Shown: positions 1-9,308, numbered from the stretch's first letter. The stretch: DNA of 64,000 bases from Shewanella mangrovi (GCF_000753795.1 NZ_JPEO01000022.1:1-64000); one strand, 5' to 3'. Notes: generated by a model from the letters alone, not told the origin. Translations and numbers: made by a program.

Positions 1-23
1 GTGAGAGTAGGTCATCGCCAGAC
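1..23 (+). rRNA. rrf: 5S rRNA, 3' end only (first copy)
   Basis: The window opens inside a 5S rRNA gene. Bases 1-20 are identical to the 3' part of the complete 5S copy at 280-299. The copies then differ (CAGACG here, CAAGTG downstream), so these are two distinct 5S genes. The exact 3' end is approximate. Confidence 0.85.
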
Positions 24-104
24 GCCCAATTTAGGTTTTCACTTTTTTGAAAAGTGAAATCAAAAATTAGTTAACCTGCCGGTTGCAGTTAACATATTGA
101 TTTT

Positions 105-180
<76 letters not shown>

Positions 181-185
181 GTTTT

Positions 186-302
186 ACTTGGTGACAATAG
201 CATTGTGGTCCCACCTGATCCCATCCCGAACTCAGAAGTGAAACACAATCGCGCCGATGGTAGTGTGGGGCTTCCCCATGTGAGAGTAGGTCATCGCCAA
301 GT
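186..302 (+). rRNA. rrf: 5S ribosomal RNA (second copy)
   Basis: This complete 5S rRNA gene is about 117 bases long. Closing helix I pairs ACTTGGTG (186-193) with CGCCAAGT (295-302), with one wobble. It contains the conserved internal CCGAACTCAGAAGTGAAAC. It is the last gene of the rRNA operon and is followed by a strong terminator. Confidence 0.93.
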
Positions 303-318
303 GCTTATTTAGTCGATA

Positions 319-345
319 AGGCCACCCAAGCGGGTGGCCTTTTTG
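319..345 (+). terminator. Rho-independent terminator of the rRNA operon
   Basis: A nine-base stem AGGCCACCC / GGGTGGCCT (319-327 with 332-340) has a four-base loop and a T run. It closes the rRNA/tRNA transcript. Confidence 0.92.
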
Positions 346-492
346 CATTTTCATCTTTTAGTATTTGGTCCTTCACCTCAGATGCTGCTTTTTTGAGATT
401 ATTCATCTCTAGAGGCTATGTACTACGCTTGTGAAGGTAACCTTGATTTCTTGGTGTCTTATCAATGTGAGCTAGTGAGATTAAGCACAATT

Positions 493-516
493 AAAAAGGC
501 CGCTTTCGCGGCCTTT
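493..516 (-). terminator. Terminator of the mutT operon
   Basis: Read on the minus strand, AAAGGCCGC, a GAAA tetraloop and GCGGCCTTT form a nine-base stem followed by T residues. It lies just after the mutT stop codon. The stretch between this and the rRNA terminator (346-492) shows no gene. Confidence 0.88.
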
Positions 517-532
517 GACTCAGTGGTATCAA

Positions 533-928
533 TTAGACTAAATCACTTAAGATCTTATCGAGAATTGGCTTATTGGCATCAGGAAACGCTAAGCTAGGCA
601 ATTCAGTAAAACTGACCCATCTGATCTCTTGTCCTTCTGCGCCTTGCTCTTGGCCAGTGAAAGCTGTTACCAAATGGATATCGAGAAACACCTGCTTTTC
701 TGGGTAGTCATAGCTTAGGGTCATGAAGGGGGAAGTTTCAGTTGCGCTGATGCCGATCTCTTCTTCTAGTTCACGTACTAAGGCAGCTGTGACGTCTTCA
801 TTGGCTTCGACTTTACCGCCAGGAAACTCCCATTTGCCGCCTTGGTGAAGATGGCCATGACGCTTGGCTAGCAGAACTTGCTGTTCTCGCAGTATGACAC
901 CTACTGCTACATGTACTCGTTTAGTCAC
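533..928 (-). CDS. mutT: MutT: 8-oxo-dGTP diphosphatase
   Basis: This 131-residue Nudix hydrolase is predicted to clean oxidised guanine nucleotides (8-oxo-dGTP to 8-oxo-dGMP plus PPi) from the pool, preventing A:T to C:G transversions. The Nudix box is complete at residues 38-60: G38, E44, and R52-E53 with E56, E57 and G59, which hold the metal. WEFPGGK just before it is typical of MutT. Length matches E. coli MutT (129 residues). It is the last gene of a minus-strand run pilD-coaE-zapD-yacG-mutT, two bases after yacG, and a terminator follows. The neighbourhood supports mutT rather than another Nudix paralogue. Confidence 0.95.
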   Translation of the reverse strand: MTKRVHVAVGVILREQQVLLAKRHGHLHQGGKWEFPGGKVEANEDVTAALVRELEEEIGISATETSPFMTLSYDYPEKQVFLDIHLVTAFTGQEQGAEGQEIRWVSFTELPSLAFPDANKPILDKILSDLV

Positions 929-930
929 TG

Positions 931-1143
931 TTATTGCTCTTTAAAGAAATCGGGTTCGTCGTAGCCCAAATCATCGAGCAGTTGCTCATCAATCGTAGGT
1001 TTGACTGGAATGGCGTGTTTCTCTGCAGCCCAATCACCGAGGTCAATCAACTTACAGCGCTCGCTGCAGAATGGACGAAATGTAGATTCTGGGCCCCAAA
1101 TAACATCCTTTTGACAGGTAGGGCATTTTACAATTGTTGGCAT
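931..1143 (-). CDS. yacG: YacG: DNA gyrase inhibitor, zinc-binding
   Basis: This small 70-residue protein has a single zinc-ribbon knuckle: Cys7 and Cys10 (CPTC), Cys26 and Cys30 (CSERC). IDLGDW follows, a signature of the YacG family. In E. coli, YacG binds GyrB and blocks gyrase from binding DNA. The acidic C-terminal tail is also family-like. The gene lies between zapD and mutT as in E. coli. Assignment is firm. The gyrase role is from family knowledge, not from this sequence. Confidence 0.94.
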   Translation of the reverse strand: MPTIVKCPTCQKDVIWGPESTFRPFCSERCKLIDLGDWAAEKHAIPVKPTIDEQLLDDLGYDEPDFFKEQ

Positions 1144-1184
1144 AACCTAGACCTAGTTGGTGTAACAAGGCCATGGTAACGATT

Positions 1185-1901
1185 TCAGTCGCAAGTCGCC
1201 AGCAAGAACTCTACCGGTTGTTGTGAGTGCTTCTGTTGGTCAAATTGAACGAAGTGAATGGCAAAGCGATTACGATGACCGCTAATAGTTGGATAGCAAC
1301 CATTAGCGATATTGAGCTTCACTCGGATTAACGACAAACTCTGACTGGATTCTTTTTGAAAGAAGCCCGCTGGCGCAATTTCACGACGGTATTCACAGCT
1401 TTCGCGAGATGCGGCAAGTAGCAGTGTTATAGGATTAAGCAGGCAGCGAAAGTGAGCAACCCATTGTTCGTAATCGTATTGCCGCTCTTGCCAGGGTTTT
1501 GATAACCAGAAGTGAAGTTGTGGTAAGTCGAAGTTGCAGCATGCTCCAGGCATACTAAAGCGCTGTCTGAGCGCACTGATAAAACGATTCTGCTTGAGAT
1601 GGAGACCCGGCCGCTCAGCAATAAGTAGCTGTTCACGACAATCAAGCAGTTCGCTCAATAGGGCCGAATTCAATGCGCCTGGATCAGCCTTTAACAGGCT
1701 CAGTTGCCTATCAATATCCTTTAAAATCTCGCTACGAAAATCGCAACGTTCCGCTAATTCGCATAGCGAAAAAAGAGGATAAAAACACCGCTGTTGGTGA
1801 TCCTCTTCAAGATGGGTATCAAGTTGCTTAGCTAAATGCTCTAGTCGAAGGTAATTGCGAACCTTCTCATTGAGCGGTTGCTCAAATAATAATTCACTCA
1901 T
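1185..1901 (-). CDS. zapD: ZapD: FtsZ-binding cell division protein
   Basis: This 238-residue soluble protein belongs to the ZapD (YacF, DUF1342) family, which cross-links FtsZ filaments in the cytosol and stabilises the Z ring. The N-terminal half is rich in predicted helices and begins with FEQPLNEKVRNYLRLEHL, close to the family start. The C-terminal half has the pattern of the beta domain. Length is near the E. coli protein (247). The start codon overlaps the end of coaE by eight bases, which implies translational coupling. Transcription is probably shared with coaE, yacG and mutT. Confidence 0.95.
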   Translation of the reverse strand: MSELLFEQPLNEKVRNYLRLEHLAKQLDTHLEEDHQQRCFYPLFSLCELAERCDFRSEILKDIDRQLSLLKADPGALNSALLSELLDCREQLLIAERPGLHLKQNRFISALRQRFSMPGACCNFDLPQLHFWLSKPWQERQYDYEQWVAHFRCLLNPITLLLAASRESCEYRREIAPAGFFQKESSQSLSLIRVKLNIANGCYPTISGHRNRFAIHFVQFDQQKHSQQPVEFLLATCD

Positions 1902-2514
1902 GACGTTTCTTGGCAGTTACTGATTGATTTAAGTATTTTTTATGTAGTGCCAGAATCTGAGACCTTAGCGCGTCTACATCTCCTTCGTTGCTAACAACAT
2001 CATCTGCGCCCTTGAGTCGCTGTTCGCGACCAATTTGGCTACTCATGATGCTTCTAACTTGTGCTTTGGACACCTGATCCCGCTCAATAGTTCGCCGGAT
2101 TTGTGTTTCTTCTGCAATATCTATCACTAAAGTGTGATTAACTAAACGTTCCAGATGGTTTTCAAACAGTAGCGGTACCACCATCAAGGCATAGGGGGAT
2201 CGAGCCTGCTGACATTGCGCTACCATACGTTGGCGAATAAGTGGGTGTAAAAGCGCATTAAGCCATGTCCGCTCGTTTGGATGTTGGAAGATGTGCTCCC
2301 TTAACTTTGCACGATCTAAGGCGCCATCTGCTGTGAGTATGGTGTCACCAAAATGGTTGACGATTTGCTGTAGACCATTGCTGCCTTTCGCTACAACTTC
2401 CCGAGCGATGATATCCGCATCAACGATAACTACGCCTAGTTCGGCAAAAAGATTCGCTACCGTGCTTTTACCACTGCCTATACCTCCCGTCAGGCCAACA
2501 ATGTAATCGGCCAT
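1894..2514 (-). CDS. coaE: CoaE: dephospho-CoA kinase
   Basis: It phosphorylates the 3'-hydroxyl of dephospho-CoA with ATP, the last step of coenzyme A synthesis. The P-loop GGIGSGKS spans residues 10-17 when translation starts at MADYIVGLTGG. I chose the ATG at 2514-2512 because it overlaps the pilD stop as TAATG and gives 206 residues, the same as E. coli CoaE. An upstream in-frame ATG would add 14 residues with no family support. The 3' end overlaps zapD by eight bases. Confidence 0.96.
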   Translation of the reverse strand: MADYIVGLTGGIGSGKSTVANLFAELGVVIVDADIIAREVVAKGSNGLQQIVNHFGDTILTADGALDRAKLREHIFQHPNERTWLNALLHPLIRQRMVAQCQQARSPYALMVVPLLFENHLERLVNHTLVIDIAEETQIRRTIERDQVSKAQVRSIMSSQIGREQRLKGADDVVSNEGDVDALRSQILALHKKYLNQSVTAKKRHE

Positions 2515-3428
2515 TACAGGGTACCCAGATACCAATTCACGATATCTTGTCCCCAAACTAAGGCTATCCAGCCAGCCAGCGCGATATAGGGCCCGAAAGG
2601 AATTGGATTATTGCGCCCCATGCCTTTAAAGATAATCATGCTAATGCCTATCACTGCACCCACTAGCGAAGACAGCAAAATGATGAGCGGCAGCATTTGC
2701 CAGCCGAGCCATGCGCCGAACAGCGCCATTAGCTTAAAATCGCCATAGCCCATACCTTCTTTGCCGGTCAGCAATTTAAATAGCCAAAACACGCTCCAGA
2801 GGCTTAGATAGCCCGCAATCGCGCCAATAATGGCATTATCGAGCGAGGTAAAGGTATTAAAATAGTTGGCGATAATCCCCAACCACAAAAATGGCAGTGT
2901 CAGCTGATCCGGCAATAGCATTTCATCAAGGTCGATACCTGTCATGGCGATCAAGGCAAAGCTGAGTACCGCGGCTAAGGCAAACTCGATAGTGGGGCCG
3001 AAATGCCAGGCAAGTATTGCCACTAACGCACCATTTAAAAACTCGAAGATCGGATAGCGGACAGAGATAGGCTGTTTGCAAGCCGCGCACTTACCACCGA
3101 GCAATAACCAGCCGACAATGGGGAGATTGTGCCAAGGTTTAATCGCAGCTTTGCATTTGGGGCAGGTAGAGTTGGGCACCACAAGATTAAAACGTTCAGG
3201 GAACTGGTCTAGCGGCTTAAGTAGCTTTTGTTTTTCTAACGCTTGATACGCAGCAGGTTGGTATTCTTCTAAGAACTGGTTACATTCCTGCTGCCACTCG
3301 CGTTTCATCATCACCGGAAGGCGAAAAATCACCACGTTAATAAAACTGCCAATCACGGCAGCGAAGACGAAGGCAAGCGCAATAAATACGATAGGATATT
3401 GCCCCATCAAACTGATAAATGACTGCAT
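2514..3428 (-). CDS. pilD: PilD: prepilin peptidase and N-methyltransferase
   Basis: This 304-residue polytopic membrane protease cuts the leader of type IV prepilins (and often type II secretion pseudopilins) after glycine and methylates the new N-terminus. The cytoplasmic zinc motif of the methylase part is present: Cys89, Cys92, Cys114 and Cys117. The aspartyl protease residues are Asp166 (in GIDLD) and Asp230 (in GYGDFK). About eight hydrophobic segments are visible. It lies 41 bases after pilC and is coupled to coaE by a TAATG overlap. The substrate PilA is encoded in the same cluster. Confidence 0.97.
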   Translation of the reverse strand: MQSFISLMGQYPIVFIALAFVFAAVIGSFINVVIFRLPVMMKREWQQECNQFLEEYQPAAYQALEKQKLLKPLDQFPERFNLVVPNSTCPKCKAAIKPWHNLPIVGWLLLGGKCAACKQPISVRYPIFEFLNGALVAILAWHFGPTIEFALAAVLSFALIAMTGIDLDEMLLPDQLTLPFLWLGIIANYFNTFTSLDNAIIGAIAGYLSLWSVFWLFKLLTGKEGMGYGDFKLMALFGAWLGWQMLPLIILLSSLVGAVIGISMIIFKGMGRNNPIPFGPYIALAGWIALVWGQDIVNWYLGTL

Positions 3429-3469
3429 AGTATTATTGTTTTAGTTAATAAATTAGTAGGGGGTAAGTA

Positions 3470-4735
3470 CTAGCCGACAACGTTACCCAATTGGAAGATT
3501 GGCAGGTACATACCCACAATCAAACTGCCTACGAGGCCACCAATCACCACCATCATCATGGGTTCGATCAAGGCAGACAACCCATCCACGGCATCATCGA
3601 CCTGCATCTCGTAGATATTGGCGATTTTGTTGAGCATATTATCCAGTGAGCCAGATTCTTCGCCGATCATCACCATCTGGATCAGCATGTCAGGGAACAA
3701 CTTGGTGGTACGCATGGCCACGTTCATCTGCATCCCTGCCATCACTTCGGTACGGACATTGCCTAATGCTTTGCGGTATACGGCATTGCCAGCTGCGCCA
3801 GCGGCAGATTCCAAGCCATCAATCAAGGGAACACCTGCGGCAAATGTGGTGGCCAGTGTGCGGGCAAAGCGCGCCATGGCTCCTTTGTGTAAAATTTCAC
3901 CAATAACCGGGATTTTTAGCACTAATTCATCGATTTTATCACGGAATTTTTGTGAGTTACGATGCGCACGTACAAACAGCCAAATCGCGAGCACAATACC
4001 ACCGAAGAACAAATACCACGTGGCTTGCAGCGCACGAGAAATATTAATAATTAACTGGGTAAAGGCGGGTAGTTCGGCACCGAAACCTGCAAAGATACTC
4101 TCAAATTGAGGTACCACAAATAGTAAAAGCAGAGTAGTAACTGCGACAGCGACAACAACGACTGCTGCAGGATAAAACATCGCTTTTTTAATTTTGGACT
4201 TTAAGGCTTCAGCCTTCTCTTTGTAGGTGGCAATGCGATCAAATACGGTATCGAGTGCGCCAGAATGCTCACCGGCAGCGACCAAATCGACATAAAGATC
4301 GTCAAAATAGAGGCGATGTGGCCTTAATGCATCAGACAGTGGAATACCTGATTGCACATCATTAAGGATAGTCCCAAGTAAAATGCGCATCTTGGGCTTT
4401 TCATGGCCGCGAGAAATCAGCTCAATAGAGGTCACTAAGGGAACACCGGCAGATAGCATGGTAGCTATTTGGCGCGTCACCATGGCGATATCCATCGGCT
4501 TAATTTTTTTGTTTTCGTTGCTGAATAGACTAGCTGATTTCTTCGCAACGGTTTTAGGGATAATGCCTTGGTTTTTTAACTGGGTTTTGACTTCGGCAAC
4601 GGTAGCACCGCGGAGTTCACCTTCGGTCTTTTTACCGTCACGGTTGACGCCCTTCCAAGTAAAAGTATAGATAGTGGGTTGCTTTTTGTCTTTGGCGGCG
4701 CCAGTGCGCTTGCGAGCGGAAGATGCTGTTGCCAT
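3470..4735 (-). CDS. pilC: PilC: type IV pilus inner-membrane platform protein
   Basis: This 421-residue GspF-family protein anchors the pilus motor in the inner membrane and couples the ATPase to pilin extraction. Two cytoplasmic GspF domains are visible (about 85-210 and 290-410). Hydrophobic segments lie near 190-220, 235-260 and 385-410. The N-terminal YTFTWKGVNRDGKKTEGE is a family hallmark. It lies between pilB (85-base gap) and pilD (41-base gap) and is probably one transcript with them. Confidence 0.96.
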   Translation of the reverse strand: MATASSARKRTGAAKDKKQPTIYTFTWKGVNRDGKKTEGELRGATVAEVKTQLKNQGIIPKTVAKKSASLFSNENKKIKPMDIAMVTRQIATMLSAGVPLVTSIELISRGHEKPKMRILLGTILNDVQSGIPLSDALRPHRLYFDDLYVDLVAAGEHSGALDTVFDRIATYKEKAEALKSKIKKAMFYPAAVVVVAVAVTTLLLLFVVPQFESIFAGFGAELPAFTQLIINISRALQATWYLFFGGIVLAIWLFVRAHRNSQKFRDKIDELVLKIPVIGEILHKGAMARFARTLATTFAAGVPLIDGLESAAGAAGNAVYRKALGNVRTEVMAGMQMNVAMRTTKLFPDMLIQMVMIGEESGSLDNMLNKIANIYEMQVDDAVDGLSALIEPMMMVVIGGLVGSLIVGMYLPIFQLGNVVG

Positions 4736-4820
4736 AACTCACGTATCCTTTTTCGCTGGCTTATTCTTGTCGGCTATTACTGAATTTAGACAGAAATTGA
4801 GACGATTAATAGCGTTTACA

Positions 4821-6527
4821 TTAAAAACTGGTGACGCGATTGATTTCGGCCATGCTGGTGACGCCCTGAATTACCTTGAGTAATCCAGAATCACGCAGAT
4901 CGCGCATGCCTTGCTGTTTGGCCATTTGCGCAATTTGCAGCGAATTGCCACCTTCCATAATGACACGGGCGATTTCATCGGACATCTTCATTACTTCGTA
5001 AATACCGACGCGACCTTTATAACCGCCGGAGCAATGCTCACAGCCCACGGGTTTATAGACGGTAAAGCCTTCGGCGATTTGTGCTTCGTTGAACCCTAAT
5101 TTTAATAGCTCATGTTCGGGAATGTCTTCTGCTTCGCGGCAGTTGGCACAGAGGCGACGGGCCAAACGCTGGGCAATAATCAAATTGACTGAGCTGGCGA
5201 TGTTGTAACCGGGGACGCCCATATTCAACAGACGAGTTAAGGTTTCAGAAGATGAGTTGGTATGTAGCGTCGATAATACCAAGTGACCTGTTTGTGCCGC
5301 TTTAATGGCAATTTCTGCGGTTTCCAAGTCACGGATTTCCCCCACCATCACCACATCTGGATCCTGACGAAGGAACGAACGCAGCGCTGAGGCAAAGGTT
5401 AATCCAGCTTTGATATTAATATGGACTTGGTTAACACCTTCCAAGTTAATCTCTACCGGGTCTTCGGCGGTGGAGATATTGCGCTCTTCGGTGTTAAGAA
5501 TATTGAGGCCAGTATAGAGTGATACAGTCTTACCTGAGCCTGTCGGGCCGGTCACCAGAATCATCCCTTGTGGCCGCGCGAGCATCTCCAAGTAAAGTTG
5601 CTTTTGGTCTTCTTCATAGCCGAGTTTTTCAATGCCGAGCTGTGCTGAGGACGAGTCTAAAATCCGCATTACGATTTTTTCGCCCCACAATGTGGGTAGG
5701 GTGGACACTCGAAAATCGATACTTTTGCTGCGACTGAGCTTCATCTTAATGCGGCCGTCTTGCGGCACCCGACGCTCGGCGATGTCCAGTTTAGACATCA
5801 CCTTTAAACGGGCGGATAAACGCGCAGCTAAATTAACCGGCGGCTCGGCGACCTCATGTAAAATGCCATCAATACGAAAACGTACCCGATAGCGCTTCTC
5901 ATAGGGTTCAAAGTGCAAGTCTGATGCCCCGCGACGAATGGCATCGGTGAGAATTTTATTGATATAGATAACAATCGGAGCATCATCAGCGCCTTCTGCA
6001 GAATCTTCTTGGCGTTTGTCGGTATCGGTAATTTCGATACCAGCGAGGGCATTTTCATCAATACCGCTCAGATCGAGCGAGGAAATATCTTCCTCAAGCA
6101 CTTTTTCCAAGGCTTTGGATAACTTATCTTCTTCAACCAGAATGGCTTCAGCATGTAAGCCCGCACTGAATTGAAAATCTTCTAAGGCGGAGATGTTTGT
6201 CGGATCTGAAGTGGCTACATATAACCTATTGCCACGTTTAAATAGCGGTAAGCACCGATGTTTCTCGACCAGTTTATGATTAAGAAATTCTTCGGGAATG
6301 CTGGCTACATCGAATTCGGCTAAATCTAAAAGCGGAGTGCCGTATTCCTCGTAGCAGAGTTCAGCAATAGTTCTAGCTGACAAAAACTGGTTGGTCACCA
6401 GAGCAGTGACCAACGAAGTTTTATTTTTGCGTGCTAAAGCCACAGCCTCTTTAAGCCTGCTTTCATCAAGCAGGCTCTTACGGATAAATAAAGCAGACAG
6501 TCCTAAATGGAGGCTGGTGGTTGGCAT
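4821..6527 (-). CDS. pilB: PilB: type IV pilus extension ATPase
   Basis: This 568-residue GspE/PilB hexameric ATPase powers pilus extension at the cytoplasmic face. The N-terminal 150 residues fit the MshEN/T2SSE-N fold, which in some relatives binds c-di-GMP; that is not proven here. Walker A is GPTGSGKT at 327-334. It is followed by the Asp box (TAEDPVE), Walker B (DPDVVMVGEIRD) and the His box (GHLVLSTLHTN). The C-terminal zinc tetracysteine is present (CANC and CEHC). No gene for the retraction motor PilT lies in this window. It is 33 bases downstream of pilA. Confidence 0.97.
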   Translation of the reverse strand: MPTTSLHLGLSALFIRKSLLDESRLKEAVALARKNKTSLVTALVTNQFLSARTIAELCYEEYGTPLLDLAEFDVASIPEEFLNHKLVEKHRCLPLFKRGNRLYVATSDPTNISALEDFQFSAGLHAEAILVEEDKLSKALEKVLEEDISSLDLSGIDENALAGIEITDTDKRQEDSAEGADDAPIVIYINKILTDAIRRGASDLHFEPYEKRYRVRFRIDGILHEVAEPPVNLAARLSARLKVMSKLDIAERRVPQDGRIKMKLSRSKSIDFRVSTLPTLWGEKIVMRILDSSSAQLGIEKLGYEEDQKQLYLEMLARPQGMILVTGPTGSGKTVSLYTGLNILNTEERNISTAEDPVEINLEGVNQVHINIKAGLTFASALRSFLRQDPDVVMVGEIRDLETAEIAIKAAQTGHLVLSTLHTNSSSETLTRLLNMGVPGYNIASSVNLIIAQRLARRLCANCREAEDIPEHELLKLGFNEAQIAEGFTVYKPVGCEHCSGGYKGRVGIYEVMKMSDEIARVIMEGGNSLQIAQMAKQQGMRDLRDSGLLKVIQGVTSMAEINRVTSF

Positions 6528-6560
6528 TTAATTATGTTTACCAATTAGTGCAATATATTA

Positions 6561-6974
6561 TCAGTCTTGACACCAATTTTTAGTAGTACACGTACCTGTA
6601 ACCGCCCAGGTTAAAGGAGTCCCAGCTGTAGGTGTTGCTGTCATAGTTGTCGAATCAGAGTTTGCGTCAGAAGTAGCACTGATAACACCATCCGCAACCG
6701 TCAATGTCGCAATATTCTCTGATGGAAGAGTTGGCAAAATGATGCCGTATGCTCCGGCATCACACTCTGTTAAATCATTTGTTTCTTGAAAACAGATTGT
6801 AACAGCTGTTCTTAGCGCACCAACAGCAGTATTAACTTCAGAAAAGCGCGATTTTTTAGTGTAATCTTGATAAGCAGGCAATGCGATTGCTGCCAGAATA
6901 CCGATGATGGCTACTACGATCATCAATTCGATCAGGGTAAAACCCTTCGCTGATTTACTTTTCATACCTTTCAT
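6561..6974 (-). CDS. pilA: PilA: type IV major pilin
   Basis: This 137-residue prepilin has an 11-residue leader ending AKG, cut before Phe12. Glu16 is the conserved +5 Glu and the hydrophobic helix covers about residues 12-36. I chose the ATG at 6974 because GGAGAG lies nine bases upstream. The ATG at 6965 (MKSKSAKG) is the alternative, and the longer reading from 7001 is unlikely. Four cysteines (61, 71, 129, 135) suggest two disulphides; the C-terminal pair forms a short D-region loop. The globular part is rich in Thr, Ala and Asp with few charged basic residues, and is expected to be the variable, surface-exposed part of the pilus. Confidence 0.95.
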   Translation of the reverse strand: MKGMKSKSAKGFTLIELMIVVAIIGILAAIALPAYQDYTKKSRFSEVNTAVGALRTAVTICFQETNDLTECDAGAYGIILPTLPSENIATLTVADGVISATSDANSDSTTMTATPTAGTPLTWAVTGTCTTKNWCQD

Positions 6975-7700
6975 TTTCAATCTCTCCAGATCTGGCAGCA
7001 AGTTACGGGTTACGAGCTACGAGCTTGCACTGCACTTTCAATCATACATCAACCTTTTACCGTAACAGCGCTACTCAACATCATTATTCAAGTAGGCTGG
7101 CTGAGCAAAATCCTTTTGACGCTAAATTGAACGCTGGTGCACCGTTACGAGCTGTCATCGACTTGCGCGCCGTCAGTGTTAGTTAACCAGTGTCGTTTAT
7201 GGCAATCCGTAAAGCAGTCGACTAAATTCTGCGTTCATTACAGCCTATGGCTGCTTTTCCTCCCGAGTCGCGATTAGAAAACTATATCAGTAATCGCTAC
7301 TCTAAATTAAGCTGACAAATGTTAAAAATGTTAACTCAACTTGGGGTGGAACAGAAAGTAACCGACCTGTTCGCCAGACGGAAGGCCACAGGCGGCCATC
7401 TCGCCACAGATAAACGTTAGACCATTGTGAACAGAATTAAAATGGGCAACAGGCATTTTTTTTGAATTTTTTGCGAAAATTCGGCTATTTGAGCGTTATT
7501 CGATAGCTTTGTTAATGTCATGTTTTTGGCTACAAATGTTGGTGAGTCAAAAACTCATACAGTGTCAAAACTATTGTTTCATTGTTGTTAATTAACGTTC
7601 AAATGTTACTCAGTTTATCTTTGATCTAGAAGCCTTTGGCAGCCCGTTATTTGAGCTGTTCCCGGCGTAAATTCGCAGCGAGCAACTAACTTTTGAAGTA
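6975..7700. other. Gene-free stretch upstream of pilA
   Basis: About 725 bases between pilA and nadC hold no convincing reading frame. The pilA promoter must lie here on the minus strand. I looked for a sigma-54 element (GG and GC spaced by ten) and for a good sigma-70 pair and found neither. ACGAGCT recurs three times within the first 170 bases (about 7014-7150). Bases 7370-7420 contain an imperfect GC-rich inverted repeat (GGCC-ACAGGC-GGCC). Its function is unknown. Confidence 0.5.
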
Positions 7701-8561
7701 CTAACTTTTAAAGCGCATTGATAGATCGAGCGCTCGAAGATGTTTGGTTAGCGCACCTACAGAGATGTAATCGACCCCAGTGTTGGCAAATTGACCAATG
7801 GTTTCTAAGGTCACGTCGCCAGAAACTTCTAACTTAGCGCCCGCATCTCGTGACTTATATTGATTATTAAGCTCTACGGCACTTAGCATCATAGTGACAT
7901 CAAAGTTATCGAGCATGACGATATCGGCGGCCGCGTCTAACGCTTGGGTGAGCTCTTCAAGAGACTCGACTTCCACTTCCACTGGTTTGGTTGGATGGAG
8001 GTTTTTGGCGGTTGTCACTGCAGCGTGAATACCGCCGCAGGCCATAATGTGGTTCTCTTTGATCAAAAAGGCGTCAAACAGTCCGATACGGTGATTCTTG
8101 CCGCCGCCGCTGGTGACTGCATATTTTTGTGCGGTGCGCAGTCCAGGCAGGGTTTTACGGGTATCGAGCAGCTGGCATTGCGTTCCTGCCAGTTTGTCGG
8201 CGTACAGCTTGGTTAAGCTAGCGACGCCGGACAGTGTTTGAATAAAGTTCATCGCCGTGCGTTCACCGGTGAGTAGAATACGTGCTGGTCCAGAGAGTTC
8301 ACATAGCTTCTGACCGGCAACAATTAGGTCACCGTCATCAACATGCCACTGAATTGCGACCTCGCCGCCGAGCTGTTTAAATACTTGCTCTGCCCAGGCT
8401 TTTCCGCAAAATACGCCATCTTCGCGGGTGATCAGTACCGCTTCACCATGTTGTTCAGCCGGAATGAGCTGCGCAGTGATATCACCATCACTCACACTTA
8501 GATGCCCTAAATCCTCATCTAACGCTGCTTTTACGCTGACTCTGATATCGTTTTCCAACAT
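7701..8561 (-). CDS. nadC: NadC: quinolinate phosphoribosyltransferase
   Basis: It converts quinolinate and PRPP to nicotinate mononucleotide, CO2 and PPi, the entry to NAD from aspartate. The 286 residues match family length (E. coli 297). Conserved motifs include TGERTAMNFIQTLSG, DTRKTLPGLR, HRIGLFDAFLIKENH and the phosphate-binding DNFD and VSGDVT near the C-terminus. It is transcribed away from ampD, as in E. coli. No clear terminator follows it before the pilA upstream region. Confidence 0.97.
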   Translation of the reverse strand: MLENDIRVSVKAALDEDLGHLSVSDGDITAQLIPAEQHGEAVLITREDGVFCGKAWAEQVFKQLGGEVAIQWHVDDGDLIVAGQKLCELSGPARILLTGERTAMNFIQTLSGVASLTKLYADKLAGTQCQLLDTRKTLPGLRTAQKYAVTSGGGKNHRIGLFDAFLIKENHIMACGGIHAAVTTAKNLHPTKPVEVEVESLEELTQALDAAADIVMLDNFDVTMMLSAVELNNQYKSRDAGAKLEVSGDVTLETIGQFANTGVDYISVGALTKHLRALDLSMRFKS

Positions 8562-8729
8562 GATGATTTCCTGCTAATCAAATAAGTGAAGTAAGCATTA
8601 AAAGATTAGCATAAAGGGCGATTTGGCGGGTACTGTTAACATGCAGTTGTTGATAGTGTTTGCTAAAGTATTCATCAGCTTGCGTATCACTTAAGCTAAT
8701 ATATTGATCTGTTGATAAAAGAGCCAGAA

Positions 8730-9308
8730 ATGGATAACAACTCAGTGTCTACTATTGTTCTGCCAGACTTAGTGCAGTGGCAACATGGCTGGTGCAACGT
8801 TGCCAGAAAGGTGTTGTCACCGCACTTCAATCAACGGCCTAACGCCGAGGTCAGCGTGTTAGTGATTCACAACATAAGTCTGCCAGCGGGTCAGTTTGGG
8901 CTACCTTATATAGAGGCGTTGTTTTGCGGTAGTTTGGATTGTCAGATTGATGCGAGTTTTGCCGAATTGGAAGGATTGCAGGTGTCAGCGCACTTTCTAA
9001 TTCGTCGTGATGGTGAGATTGTGCAATTTGTCTCTTGCGACGAGCGAGCCTGGCATGCGGGCGTATCGCAGTTTTTGGAGCGCAGTAACTGTAATGATTT
9101 CTCTATCGGCATCGAACTTGAAGGAACAGATACTTCTGGCTATACCGATATGCAGTATCAGCAGTTGATTGCGTTAACTCGCTCAATCCAGCAGGTTTAT
9201 CCGGCGATAGAGCGTTCACGTATTGTTGGCCACAGTGACATTGCACCACAGCGCAAGACAGATCCCGGTGTTGGATTTGACTGGCAGCGTTATCTAGCGG
9301 CAATATGA
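8730..9308 (+). CDS. ampD: AmpD: 1,6-anhydro-N-acetylmuramyl-L-alanine amidase
   Basis: This cytosolic zinc amidase recycles cell-wall muropeptides by cutting the lactyl-peptide bond of 1,6-anhydroMurNAc-peptides. Where AmpC/AmpR are present, its loss induces beta-lactamase. Zinc ligands fit His47, His168 and Asp178, with the family ending HSDIAPQRKTDPG. I chose the ATG at 8730 (192 residues; E. coli 183) over the in-frame TTG at 8712; a short GAG sits seven bases before. ampE follows 27 bases downstream. Confidence 0.95.
   Translation: MDNNSVSTIVLPDLVQWQHGWCNVARKVLSPHFNQRPNAEVSVLVIHNISLPAGQFGLPYIEALFCGSLDCQIDASFAELEGLQVSAHFLIRRDGEIVQFVSCDERAWHAGVSQFLERSNCNDFSIGIELEGTDTSGYTDMQYQQLIALTRSIQQVYPAIERSRIVGHSDIAPQRKTDPGVGFDWQRYLAAI

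Noticed and set aside
2515..2556. Longer CoaE start overlapping pilD by 43 bases
   Set aside because: The ATG at 2514 overlaps the pilD stop by one base and aligns with the family start.
6975..7200. Sigma-54 promoter for pilA
   Set aside because: No GG-N10-GC pair with flanking TGGCAC/TTGC bases was found on the minus strand, although pilA genes in some bacteria use sigma-54.
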